A DNA stretch of 64,000 nt from Schistocerca nitens (Eukaryota; Arthropoda; Insecta; Orthoptera; Acrididae), in the NCBI RefSeq assembly GCF_023898315.1, contig NC_064619.1, positions 477,875,376 through 477,939,375 of the forward strand, in the 5' to 3' direction. The notes beneath the pieces were generated by a model. It was not told where the DNA came from and made no database searches. It saw nothing but the letters and a program-made list of their open reading frames with translations. The position numbers were made by a program, and so were the translations under genes. Shown here piece by piece: positions 1-11,141 of the stretch (position 1 is its first letter; every line of letters starts with the position of its first letter).

Positions 1-466
1 GTAATGGAACTGAACCAAAACATTTTCGCCAATTGTAAACAAATGCCGACGAAAACAAACTGTTTACGATGCTCATAAGCTTTGATGATCTGCGGTTGAA
101 CAACGTGGTGTCTTTCCTAAAGACAAAGCTGTACTCATCACTTTGTCCATAAGCTATACATATTTCTTTCCACTGATTCATTACATAAGTTGCCGCTTCA
201 GTCATAAGATTAAGTCCTCGAACATCGTTAGGTTTTTCGTAACCATGAGCATCCGTAAACCTGTGAAAATCTTTCCCATCAATTCTAACCACTATCCAGC
301 AGTTCGGCAGACAACTGTCATTCGCTTCAAATTTTTTTACATACTCGAATCTACTTTTCGCCATGACCGATAAGCACCGTTTCAGAAGTATTTCTTGACG
401 TACACGTGAAAATCCACGATAACAGCCTACACAGCTTTGCAGGCAATGTACTTGCGCATACAACAT
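1..466 (-). CDS. Thg1: tRNA-His guanylyltransferase, N-terminal part (partial at window edge)
   Basis: The minus strand is open from 466 to base 1 with no stop, so the gene continues beyond the window. From the ATG at 364-362 the protein starts MAKSRFEYVKKFE and contains WIVVRIDGKDFHRF, KPND and AYGQSDEYSFVFR. These are hallmarks of Thg1, which adds the extra 5' G (G-1) to tRNA-His so that histidyl-tRNA synthetase recognises it. Counting from this Met, the metal-binding aspartates fall at D29 and D76, with E77 following, at the positions I know for human THG1L. About 121 of the family's roughly 270-300 residues are present. A second in-frame ATG at 466-464 adds 34 residues rich in Arg, Lys and Cys with very few acidic residues. 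An in-frame TGA lies just upstream of it. This extension resembles the N-terminal leader of vertebrate THG1L and could be a mitochondrial targeting peptide (inference). No intron is seen in the 364 coding bases, so a retrocopy cannot be excluded, although every key residue is intact. Confidence 0.9.
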   Translation of the reverse strand, partial: MLYAQVHCLQSCVGCYRGFSRVRQEILLKRCLSVMAKSRFEYVKKFEANDSCLPNCWIVVRIDGKDFHRFTDAHGYEKPNDVRGLNLMTEAATYVMNQWKEICIAYGQSDEYSFVFRKDTTLFNRRSSKLMSIVNSLFSSAFVYNWRKCFGSVPL

Positions 467-1095
467 CCTCCTGTCACACACTCAAACATAATTTCTTTGC
501 TCTTTCATGCTCCATTATAAACAATTACATAAGTGGGACGGCAAATTCCAATAATATGTGTTTAAGAGAACCCACATGGGTTAACAGCAGTTCTGGACGA
601 AAAGAAGGTTACTCTGATTTTCTTTTTTATCGTAAACAATAAACATACATGTCCCCACCACTAACTACACTGTACCCCACCACTGCCAACACTGCGGAAA
701 AAAGACATCCAATAAAATGTTCCGTGTAATTAACATACCAATATAGTTCATGCAAATAATGCTCATTAATATTCTATAACATTCAATTTTTCCATTAAAC
801 GTGGAGTGCGTGAACAACGAGACAACACGGTGGTCTATCGCCAACGCCGCCAAACTTTCGGCAAGCTGTGCTGAGCCGGTCACGTCCCCTGCTATGAGGA
901 CAGCTTTACTGGTTTCGACAGGTGGCCAACTATAATTCAATGAAATTAGCGAAACAGTCTCGCAAAAAGGGCCCGAAATGGATACATTATAATTTGTTTA
1001 ATTGTCAAGACCTGATGCGGAAAGACATCGGGGATTGCAAAGCATCCCAGTACTTGCAGCGTTTGCGAAGTAAGATTGACGCTGGCCCAGTACTG
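467..1095. other. Upstream flank of Thg1, nothing recognised
   Basis: This stretch lies between the Thg1 start and the gypsy remnant and probably holds the Thg1 promoter and 5' UTR, but I see no convincing core-promoter motif. A minus-strand ORF at 940-665 (91 codons) has a protein-like stretch, VLIAGDVTGSAQLAESLAAL, that I do not recognise. It could be an unrelated exon, a repeat fragment or chance. Confidence 0.3.
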
Positions 1096-1099
1096 GACA

Positions 1100-4000
1100 G
1101 CCTGCTAAGAACCACATGGAGTACTCGTTGCCGCCCGCCATTAAACCAATCATCACGTCGCAATCTGACATGCCTTTAGACGCAGTGGTAGAGCTATCAG
1201 ACGAGGTGCAAGACACTATATCATCAGTGTCTATCAGTGTAACGAGTCTGCAGTGCGCAAGCACATTTGCCACAGTATCGCACACTGACTACGACGCTCT
1301 GGCGGCAAAGGTGGACGTACCCACACAACAGATCGTGCAGTTGTTATCTCATTGTGACGCCAGCAGCGACCGTGGCCGATCCAGATTCTGGAAGTATTCA
1401 CACAGCAGACTGTCGACCATGTCGACTACACCTAGGACACAAACGAAGCATGAGATATGTTGGTACTACAGTAGATTTGGCACTCAAGCAGGTCGCTGTA
1501 TCAAGCATGCCCTGTGCATACCCAGTGCCAACAGCAGTTGGGTATAGACGCTTCGTCCAATTGCCTGTCTGAGTCACGGCGTCTGTTTTAAGTGAACGAC
1601 ATACAGAACAGAAATACCTGGTTGACAATGGCGTTGATCTGTGAATCTTCCCATGAACAATGCTATACTGGTGTAGGCCGTGTACATCATTTGTCTAGCT
1701 GCTGCAAACAATTCTTGTATCACACTATACAGCACGCAACGTTTCGAGGTGGATCTAGACCTATGCCATGTGTTCGTGTAGGGCTTCACGATCGTGGACG
1801 TCGCAGAGCCGATTATAGGAGCGGACTTCTTGGCGTACTACAATCTTCTGTCTGACATCACCAACACACGCCTGGTCGACCATACCACCAGACTCACAGC
1901 TGCGGGATTTTAGCGCCATGCAACCACCTACCCTGCCAAACTGATTGAAGTCAAAGACAGCGAGTACACTGTCCTGCTTCGAGATTTCCTGGCACTGACA
2001 AGGCTGCCAGGTATGCCCAAAGATGTGAAGTACAACACTGTGCACTATATACAGACTCCTGAGGGACCCCCTATATCTTGTAGGCCACAACAGTTATTCC
2101 CAGACCACTTAGCAGTTACAAAGGCAGTATTTGACAGTACAATTCGAGATTGCACCATCTGATCGCAGTCCCTGGCCTTCACCGCCGCATCTTGTGCCAA
2201 GAAAGTGTGATGCATGGCGCTCTTGTGGTGATTACAGAACACTTACTTCCCATAGGGCGCCAGATCGTTACCCAGTGCCATTAATCCATGATTACAACTA
2301 TATTTTCAGTGGGACCTGCCTGTACAGTGTGTTGAACTGTGTCAAAGCATACATGCAGATACCTATCACCATGAAAGACATAGCAAAGACAGCTATAATC
2401 ACACCATTTGGCCTGTTTGAAAGAGAATTCATGACGTTTGGCCTCAGGAACGTTGCACAGACATGGCAGAAATTTATTGATTCAGTGTTGAAAGGCCTGC
2501 CATTCTGTTTCGCTTACCTCGACGACATATTGGTATTCTCAGCCTCGCCAGACTAACATTGCCAGCATCTCATAGAAGTTTTCAACTGGCTGGACCAATT
2601 CGGCATTGTTCTGAACACAGTGATGTGTATTTTTGGTCAGCCACAAATCGATACCGCTTCCTGAAAAAGCGGAAGTCATTCTGAAGATCCCCTAGCCTTC
2701 CAGAGTTAAGGAGCTGTGAAGATTTCTAGGGATGTTATACTGTTTTCGTGGCAAATACCACAGGGAGCATAAATTCAAGAACTATTAATGGCTGTGCTTC
2801 TGGGTATGAAATGTAAAGAGAACTTGGACAGATGCCATGACTGCTGCTTTTAAACAAGCAAAACAAGCGATAATGGACGCTGCATCGTTGGTACCCCCCT
2901 ACCCAAGTGTGCCATTAGCATTGCTGGTACATGCGAGCCAGACAGCAGTGGGTACTGTGTTACAGCAACACAAGACACATGGCAGCCTCTAGTCTTTTAC
3001 TCATGGAACAACAGCTCAACAGAAATGGAGCAGCTACGACCATGAACTGTTAGTGATATGTGAGGCAGTCAAGTACTTCTGACCTCAGCAGGAAGCCCGT
3101 GAGTCTATGGTCTTCACTTAACACAAGTCACTCATGAATGAGACTTTCACTCTGCAGCGGAGTGTGCGCTGATATGAAACTTCCTGGCAGATTAAAACTG
3201 TGTGCCCGACTGAGACTCGAACTCGGGACCTTTGCCTTTCGCGGGCAAGTGCTCTACCAACTGAGCTACCGAAGCACGACTCACGCCCGGTCCTCACAGC
3301 TTTACTTCTGACAGTATCTCGTCTCCTACCTTCCAAACTTTACAGAAGCTCTTCTGCGAACCATGCAGAACTAGCACTTCTGAAAGAAAGGATATTGCGG
3401 AGACATGGCTTAGCCACAGCCTGGGGGATGTTTCCAGAATGAGACTTTCACTCTGCAGCGGAGTGTGGGCTGATATGAAACTTCCTGGCAGATTAAAACT
3501 GTGTGCCGGACCGAGACTCGAACTCGGGACCTTTGCCTTTCGTGGGCAAGTGCTCTACCAACCGAGCTACCGAAGCACGACTCACGCCCGGTCCTCACAG
3601 CTTTACTTCTCCCAGTATCTCGTCTCCTACCTTCCAAATTTTACAGAAGCTCTTCTGCGAACCATGCAGAACTAGCACTTCTGAAAGAAAGGATATTGCG
3701 GAGACATGGCTTAGCCACAGCCTGGGGGATGTTTCCAGAATGAGACTTTCACTCTGCAGTGGAGTGTGGGCTGATATGAAACTTCTTGTCAGATTAAAAC
3801 TGTGTGCCCGACCGAGACTCGAACTCGGGACCTTTGCCTTTCGAGGGCAAGTGCTCTACCAAGGAAGGTAGGAGACGAGATACTGGCAGAAGTAAAGCTG
3901 TGAGGACCGGGCGTGAGTCGTGCTTCGGTAGCTCAGTTGGTAGAGCACTTGCCCGTGAAAGGCAAAGGTCCCGAGTTCGAGTCTCGGTCGGGCACACAGT

Positions 4001-6180
4001 TTTAATCTGCCAGGAAGTTTCATATCAGCCCACACTCCGCTGCAGAGTGAAAGTCTCATTCTGGAAACATCCCCCAGGCTGTGGCTAAGCCATGTCTCCG
4101 CAATATCCTTTCTATCAGACGTGCTAGTTCTGCATGGTTTGCAGAAGAGCTTCTGTAAAGTTTGGAAGGTAGGAGACGAGATACTGGCAGAAGTAAAGCT
4201 GTGAGGACCGGGCGTGAGTCGTGCTTCGGTAGCTCAGTTGGTAGAGCACTTGCCCGCGAAAGGCAAAGGTCCCGAGTTCGAGTCTCGGTCGGGCACACAG
4301 TTTTAATCTGCCAGGAAGTTTCACAAGTCACTCATGTATGCATCTCAGCAGAGCAGTGTCAACTGTTCGCTGTGGCAGCATAACCAGCTTAAGTCTATTC
4401 ACAGTTTACCACAGATTTCCAGCAGATACCCAGGATCGAGAAAGTGGTAGCTGACTGCCTTTCCCGAGTCAGCAGGGTCTCTGCTATTTACTACACAGAA
4501 CTTGCATAAGCAGAATGTACCGATAAGGAACTGCAAGAGCTGTTGCAAGAAAGAACTTCGACGCTAGACTGGCAGTTAGTCAACGATACTGGCACTGGCA
4601 TCAAGTTATACTGTGATGCATCAATAGCAAAACCACGGCTGTTTTCACTTGCAAGATTTTGAGAGGACGCCTTCGAATCTTTACACAACCTGTGTGACCT
4701 TGACACGTGATCAACGTTACATCACATTACAAATCGCTTCATGTGGCAAGAAATGAAGAAAGACAGCTGTGAGTGGACACAATGTTGTGTACAAAGTCTG
4801 TGTTGCAAGGTCAGCCAGCATGTACATGTGCCGATTGGCAGTTTCCTCAAAACTACCACACATATCATTCAAGTGCATGTGGATGTTGTGGGACCAGTAT
4901 CAGCTTCGAATGGTCAAAGGTACCACCTAACAATCGTTGACTGATTCACCTATTGGCCAGAAGCGGCACCTGTGGACAACATTGCAGAAACTTTGGCGCA
5001 TGCTTTCCTCCTAAACTGGATATAACATTTTGTGTATCCTCTGCACACTACAACAGATTGCAGATTGCAACATTCTGTGGCGTGAATCATCCCAAAACGA
5101 CCAGCTATCACCCAGAAAGCAGTGGGATGATAGAGCATGGCCACTAAAAGCAGCTCTGTTGTGCCATCCTGCCAGTTGGACAGAAGATCTGCCTGTGGTT
5201 GTACTTGGCCTAAGGAACTTATACAAACCAGATCTGGAAAGTTCCTCTGCAGAATTGCTGTACAGAGAGCCATTACGACTGCCTGGCGAATTTGTGGATG
5301 TGGCTCAACAGCCTGATATAGACTCATCTACCTTCATCAGTCGCCTTAGACGTCAGATCAAGAAGATCCAATCTCCACAGCCGTCCAACATGGAACTGTT
5401 GCCACGTTTGTCCACAAAGACCCCAGTATGTGCACACACATGATGTTGCGTACTCATGGTGTAAAAGTGACCCTACAACCACCATACACCGGGCCACATA
5501 GTGTCGACAAGAGGGGAGATCTCACTGTGGGCATTCTGGTCAACGGTGAACACTCTGCAACAAACAGGGTCAGGCCAGCATTCGTTTTCAAGGAGCTGCC
5601 CCCACCAAGACTCGATGGACACAGCCTCATCCAGCATCTGGTTTAGCAACAGCAACTCAGGGGGCAATACTGGCCATTTCAGCTACAGGGGACCAGCGCA
5701 CCACAAGATCTGGTTGATGTGCCCACTTCCCAGCGCGCTTCCTGATTGATACTCCACTTCTGCGGGGGGGGGCTGTTGTGGCGACCACGGTTGGCAGTTC
5801 TGTACAGTGCAGTGCACAACTCTTTGAAGCGTGTGTCATGCCACGAGTGTTAGATTTCGTGCTGTCAAATTAATTCCACGATGGCTGCCAGGAGAGCTGT
5901 ATTTTGTATATAAACTCTGTGGCATTTACTCTTAGTTTATAATAATTTACATGTTATATGTTTAATTATCTGATTTTATATAGCCATTAGTAATGAGTCA
6001 ACAAGATACTTAGTCATTCTCTCTCGAGTTTGTCTTTGTGTACACTGTGTGTTTGTTCTGTATTATTTGACTACAAACAAATAAAGTCGTTGTCACTCTA
6101 GTAAATGACGTATCGTTTGTGCATTATTTGTCGTAAAGTAAGCAGGCTAATTGGTTGGAAGGGCCAGTACTCATCCCTAC
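1100..6180 (+). mobile_element. Ty3/gypsy LTR retrotransposon, old broken copy
   Basis: Fossil LTR element on the plus strand. The parts occur in the usual order: the end of gag with a nucleocapsid-like Cys/His region near 1445-1540, protease near 1590-1700, reverse transcriptase near 1990-2700 (the clearest part lies at 2131-2556 and holds FAYLDDILVFS), RNase H near 2900-3130 and again after 4335, and integrase near 4750-5400. A purine- and G-rich tract at 5758-5772 is the probable polypurine tract. It is followed by a probable 3' LTR from about 5773 containing AATAAA near 6078. I find no matching 5' LTR in the window, so the left end is truncated or too diverged to see. The copy carries well over half a dozen breaks and is clearly dead and old. 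It is also split by a later repeat insertion at 3137-4321. Both ends are approximate. Confidence 0.85.
3137..4321. mobile_element. Palindromic cluster of five tRNA-like repeat units with a 15-bp TSD
   Basis: Two complete 301-bp units (3137-3437, 3438-3738) and a truncated one (3739 to about 3862) lie in one orientation. They meet two units in the opposite orientation (about 3863-4060 and 4061-4321). Each unit has a tRNA-like core on its sense strand, with GTAGCTCAGTTGGTAGAGC as an A-box/D-arm and GAGTTCGAGTCTC as a B-box/T-arm. The cores lie near 3200-3275 and 3501-3576 on minus, and near 3922-3996 and 4223-4298 on plus. A TTGCC/GGCAA anticodon-type stem is visible, but the acceptor stem pairs poorly. 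The 15-mer CACAAGTCACTCATG flanks the whole cluster at 3122-3136 and 4322-4336 and belongs to the interrupted gypsy sequence. The cluster therefore behaves as a single insertion. A tRNA gene caller would probably report several tRNAs here; I regard them as repeat-borne pseudo-tRNAs. Confidence 0.85.
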
Positions 6181-6199
6181 GGCCAAAGTTCTACATGCT

Positions 6200-6930
6200 G
6201 CTATAAAATTCTACTGGCAGTGGGTTAAATGGAAAGCCAGCAAGTACTGCAAATTTCTGGAATCTTTCGTGGATCACACTCACATTCTTCACAATTAATT
6301 ATGTCATATATGTGCCTATATTCTAAGCGGCATGGAGAAGAACATATAAGCCATTTATGGATTCCATGAATAAGAAATTCAGTATTTCTTGGCAGAGTTA
6401 CCTCTGTAGAATAAAAAAGTGTGAGATATAATGAATGACAGACGCAGTGCATGAGAACAATAGAATTGTTTTCAGATTTGTTTTTCATCTGAACATGTAC
6501 CCCAGTGTTAAAACCGCACATTTAAAATTCAGCAAAGGCTATTTTATTCCTGAAAGTATAGGTGCAGCATCATATTTTTCTACCTCAACATTACCCAAAA
6601 ATGAGGACATCATTTCGGTCATTTGTGTACTGTAATATCACACTACAACATCTAATAATTTCGATATGAAGAGTCAATCGATTCTTCTATAACAAGGCTG
6701 AATTTCTATTCGCCTACATCTCTCATTAATATATCAGTGAAGTGTGGGGTGAGTATATTCACAATTACTCTCTTAGGTTTTGTCCTGTATAGAGGAAAAT
6801 CGACTGCTTTGCTGTCACTCAAAGAAAATGAGTTACTGCATAATTGTGACGTATGGTCAATGCTTATTATTGCAGAATGTGTTGCTGTGTACAATGATAA
6901 TCTAGCTGCAGCCTGTCTGCTGTGTACCCA
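6200..6930 (-). pseudogene. hAT-like transposase remnant
   Basis: Two minus-strand blocks match the order seen in hAT-superfamily transposases of the ZBED-like/DUF4371 type. The N-terminal-side block (about 6925-6706) includes ATHSAIISIDHTSQLC and YRTKPKRVIVNILTPHF. The downstream block (6521-6225) contains CVCHSLYLTLFYSTEVTLPR, EFLIHGIHKWLICSSPCRLE and WLS. The DNA between them keeps scattered similarity in shifted frames, so there are several frameshifts and stops. The N-terminal BED zinc finger and the C-terminal dimerisation region are missing, and I see no terminal inverted repeats. It is a dead fragment of a DNA transposon or of a transposase-derived gene. The assignment rests on remembered family motifs. 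Confidence 0.65.
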
Positions 6931-9900
6931 TCATTTCATCAACCCTTTAAGCGTCATTTTAGTTTGTAGTTTGATTCTAAGTGAAAAGATGCTGAAATGT
7001 GTTTTTTAGAACATCAGTGATGTTTTAAATCATATAACTTTGTCCTTATTTCTGCTTTGTATAACTTGCTTTAGTTGACTGTTACAAGTGGTTGTATCCA
7101 CTCTTTAAAGTCCAACATATTCTCCCACTCCTTTCTGTAAATTTGTGTATATTGAGGTTTCGGCCTGATGTGATAATTAACTATCACAGTTAGAAAGTAC
7201 ACTACATTCCAGCACTCGCTGCATACACACGCTATAAACGAAGAACTTCAACAACATTATTGGAACCTGTATTGAGTTTCCAAGCAAGCACAACTACATT
7301 TGTGCAAGCTCTTAGCTCTTTAGCTGATATCTCTGGCGTCTGGCTTTCTACAGCCAAGGGGAAAACCAAGTTAGGTGCCATATGATACATGAGATAAGAT
7401 GTGTATATTACGATACCACTGCATGGATATACACATGCAGGGACATAAAGGGATGTCCAGTGATAACACATGATTCATGTGTGGTATGTATTGTATCACA
7501 GAGGAAAAAGAACTTCAAAAAATACAACTGCATTCATAATAAAATCCAAAGTTATATTAGTTTTGAATTTTTATTGTAAAAATTATCGAATAATGAAAAT
7601 GGCTATTATTTTCACAAAAATGACTAGGAATGACAGCGGTACCTTTCTTAAAACCGGTGGCTACTCGCCACTTCAAAAAGGCTGACATGGCATGGCATGT
7701 AAAGTGCTCTGTGTAAAAGCTCAGTACACAGATGCTGTGTTGTTAGATCATCACTGTTTGGAGGGGCCTGTGCCTGACATAGAACATGAGCAGGACAAAG
7801 TTGACCGACTTGTGCCGGTCCAGATCTAGGGAGCCCTCATTCAGGACGTTGTGAACAAAAGGTATGGATTGCAGCAACACAGTCAGCAACATTTTCGTTT
7901 ACTGTTGTCTGACAGTGTTTGTGACAGTATGCTTCCCAGCCAGAAGTGTTAGCATGGGCCACAGTTTTACTGTGACGTGGACGAAAACGAACCAGTGAAA
8001 GTGGGTGGTGCTCTCCTGCTTTTGCATACTAGAAGGAAGAAACTAGAAAGATCAAGAGAGTTCGGGATTTGTGGGTGCTTATTTAAATAAGCAAACTGCC
8101 TCCGAAAATGTAACTTGCAAATTAATGCTTGATACATAACATTTCAGGAACGTCTACATCTTAAAAGCAACACCAATATGAGAGACTTATACTAGTTTCA
8201 ATAATATTGGTGATCAACATTTGAATTTTGACTACCACAGATGATTCATGCAGTAGTTTGATGTTTTTCATTTAAGTGGAATTTTAATTGATATTGATCT
8301 TGATATCAAACATATGGAGTGTTTTGGTAAAAGGACTACAAGAATTCATCAAGGTAAGTTCGAATTAACAGTCAAATGTTTATGCCAATATTTTATTGTA
8401 GTTGACCAGAGCAGCAATGGAATTACATAGTTCTTAAATGAGGTTTAGTTCCTAAATGAGGTACCAGTGATGTTGAATGTGATGGATACAAAGATTGTAA
8501 TAAAATAAAGGATCACATGTGATGAAGTTTACAAAAAGTTTAGAATACAATGAAGGCTCACTACTGCAATCCTTCCAATAGATCATCAGATAAAATACAG
8601 CTACCCCCATAAATCATCACTCTGATCGTTTTGAAGCGCTGTACATGGTGTAGAACTGTTTCTAGACAGTTATGTGACGCTACACCACTGAGTTAAGTCG
8701 TGATATGTAAGTGGTAAGTATGTACCAGTCGGTTGTATGGAATCAGCACAACAAGATGAGTCATGTGGAGACATGGTGGAGTGAAGAAAAAGAGCTTTCG
8801 TGTTTGGAGAAGCGCATGATACATCAAGAATGAAGTTCTCCATTTTTTAAGTAGTGAAGCAAGCATGTAATAGAGAATAAGAATTCTCTCTGGTTTAGCC
8901 TAAATGCTACACACACATGTGAAAACGGAATTCAGTCATGTGTCGTTTGCATTATCAGTTGTTTGCTCATTATAGGTTTTTAGTGAACCATCAAACAAAG
9001 TTCACTCCCTTCTGTTTTGGTGCCAGGAGTGCAGAAAGCTTTCATCTGCTATCTTGTCTACTTCTGTGTTGTTGACATGGGTTGTGTGAGCGACAAGATA
9101 GTCCAAAGAGAATGTAACATTGCTGATAGAAGGAGGTAGATATCATATATGCTTCTCTGATATTAAAGGTCTACAGTAGAAATACTGAAGGCAAAGAAAT
9201 ATAACTGGTAGAAAATTGCCGAGGCATTCAAAGGTCCTACTGGGACGTAACAAAGATGATAAACTCATTGAACGAAAGAGTGAATAAGAGCAAACTTTGT
9301 GATTCTTTTCATTAAAGAGGAAAAGCACAATAAAATTCCTTGAAAGTAAGCAAGTGCAAATACATCTAACACGAATCTATGGTATTTGAATGATTGAAAC
9401 TAAAAATATACGAAGAATCTGATCATTCTCGTTGTTTATTCTTGTGGCATCTGTAATTACATGGTTTATGTATCACTGACCTTCAGAGATTTTTGATGAT
9501 AAACAAAAATGGTTTCCCATGATCATGCTATCAGTCCTCTTGCCATACTACATAGCAGATTTCATCAAGTAGACTGTGTGCAGATCATATGTACATTTCA
9601 GAGTTCAGTAATAATATTTCGTTAACGTTATATTCCTTATATGTACTTTCAAAAAGTCCTTGAAGTGTGCTGCACATATCACTTCAAACATTGGAAACTG
9701 TCTGATATATATCATCTATTTAAATGTGAAACAATGACTAACACAAATGTCGCTGATTGCTAATAATCAGTGCGTGAATGCTAGCCTTTCTTCAGATTAT
9801 GTTGGTCATCGGTAATTAGTGTTCTGCTTTTAAATTTCCTTTTCAACTGTAATGAGAAGTCAACGGAAACTGACACAGCCTACATGCACGAGTTCTGGAC

Positions 9901-10097
9901 TAATCCCAAGAAAAGTTGGAACTGCAATTCAGTGCTACGTTTACATACAAACTGAGACGCCTAAATTTTTCTCTTCCTATGCCATTTTATTTTCTTTCTT
10001 AGAAACAGAGCGCAACAGTGCTAAATAATCCTCTCGGAACACCAAAGTTTTGCATTGTGACTCTAACTGTAAAGAGTTATATCCAAACAGATAAAGA
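6931..10097. other. Unrecognised AT-rich intergenic sequence
   Basis: I see no convincing gene, RNA or named repeat in this 3.2 kb. The longest ORFs are under 100 codons and look random. A minus-strand ORF at 7471-7232 has a protein-like C-terminus (ESQTPEISAKELRACTNVVV) that I cannot place. A stretch near 7700-8090 reads as a broken, possibly repeat-derived, coding trace without recognisable motifs. Confidence 0.3.
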
Positions 10098-11141
10098 CCA
10101 ATTCACACTGCACATCAGGACACTATCACATCACAGCACTGTCACATCAACGTGTATTCACATTGTCCATCACGTCATGGCAAATCAAGTCAGTTCAAGT
10201 TACGTGATCTCAACTCTCATGGCTGTCCTCAACTATCTTTTTGGCGGAAACTGCGATCTTCGCAAGGTGATTTTCAACTGTTTTTATGTGCGAAGTGCAC
10301 ATTTGTACTAAAATAACATTATTGGACTCAAATAATTTGCAACTTGCAGGGATAGCTTGTATTTTAGAGAAGGAACACAGAGTGCAAAACAACACAAAAA
10401 AGAGTAGGGGTCCGAAAAATATCGTTACATGGTACACAAAGGGAATTTCACACACTATTTATTTGTTAGAGTATGTCAAATTGCACCCAGAATTACTAAA
10501 AGAAACGCAGTGTTATGAGCTGCAATCACATCCTGTGAAGAACTGGCTTGTTTAGGGTTAACTTTCGTTGTTAGTCCACTGAAAGTTTTCGTGCAATAGT
10601 CATATCTTCCTCAGTACCTTTCCCTTCAAGATTGATAGGTGTTCTTTATGTCTTGTATTTGTCTTTTAATAGTTCTAGTGCCTTATTTGTACTGCGGTTA
10701 GCTGGTATGTATGTATAAAAATCCACTTTACAAATGTAGTATAGGGCAAGTAATTTAGTACCCTCATGTCATACAATTCAGACTGCTACCTCACTGCTTC
10801 AGTTAATCTTTCGTCAGTTGTTATAAATTTTAACAAAAGAAATAAGTTTATAACAAATGACGAACAAAAACAACAGATATTAACCACTGAAACCACAACT
10901 AAAGGAAATATGTAGATCTGCGATTGGCCATATATCGGTAGGAAATGACCATGGGGGCCATGTGGTCAGCAACAGAAAGATGATGTCAGACCTCAAAACT
11001 TTCTTGCTGAGAAACCTTGAGGTTGCCGTGACGTGACATGATGGGATGGGATGGCCAGTGTGGATGCCGCCATTCTAAATGCACTGCAGAATGTTTGGAC
11101 GGGACAGTACGTGACGTGATGTGTTCGCCAGCGTGAATTGG
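10098..11141. repeat. Possible ~1.04-kb inverted-repeat DNA element
   Basis: The left end starts CCAATTCACACTG (10098) and the right end finishes CAGCGTGAATTGG (11141). These are inverted copies, and weaker similarity continues for about 45 bp inward through GTGAC/GTCAC-rich sequence. This fits a non-autonomous DNA transposon, perhaps PIF/Harbinger-like, but I cannot identify a target duplication and the interior codes for nothing I recognise. Confidence 0.3.

Noticed and set aside
3200-3576. Minus-strand tRNA genes in the first repeat units
   Set aside because: The internal promoter boxes are good, but the acceptor stem pairs poorly and the sequence recurs as part of a 301-bp repeat, so they are treated as repeat-borne pseudo-tRNAs.
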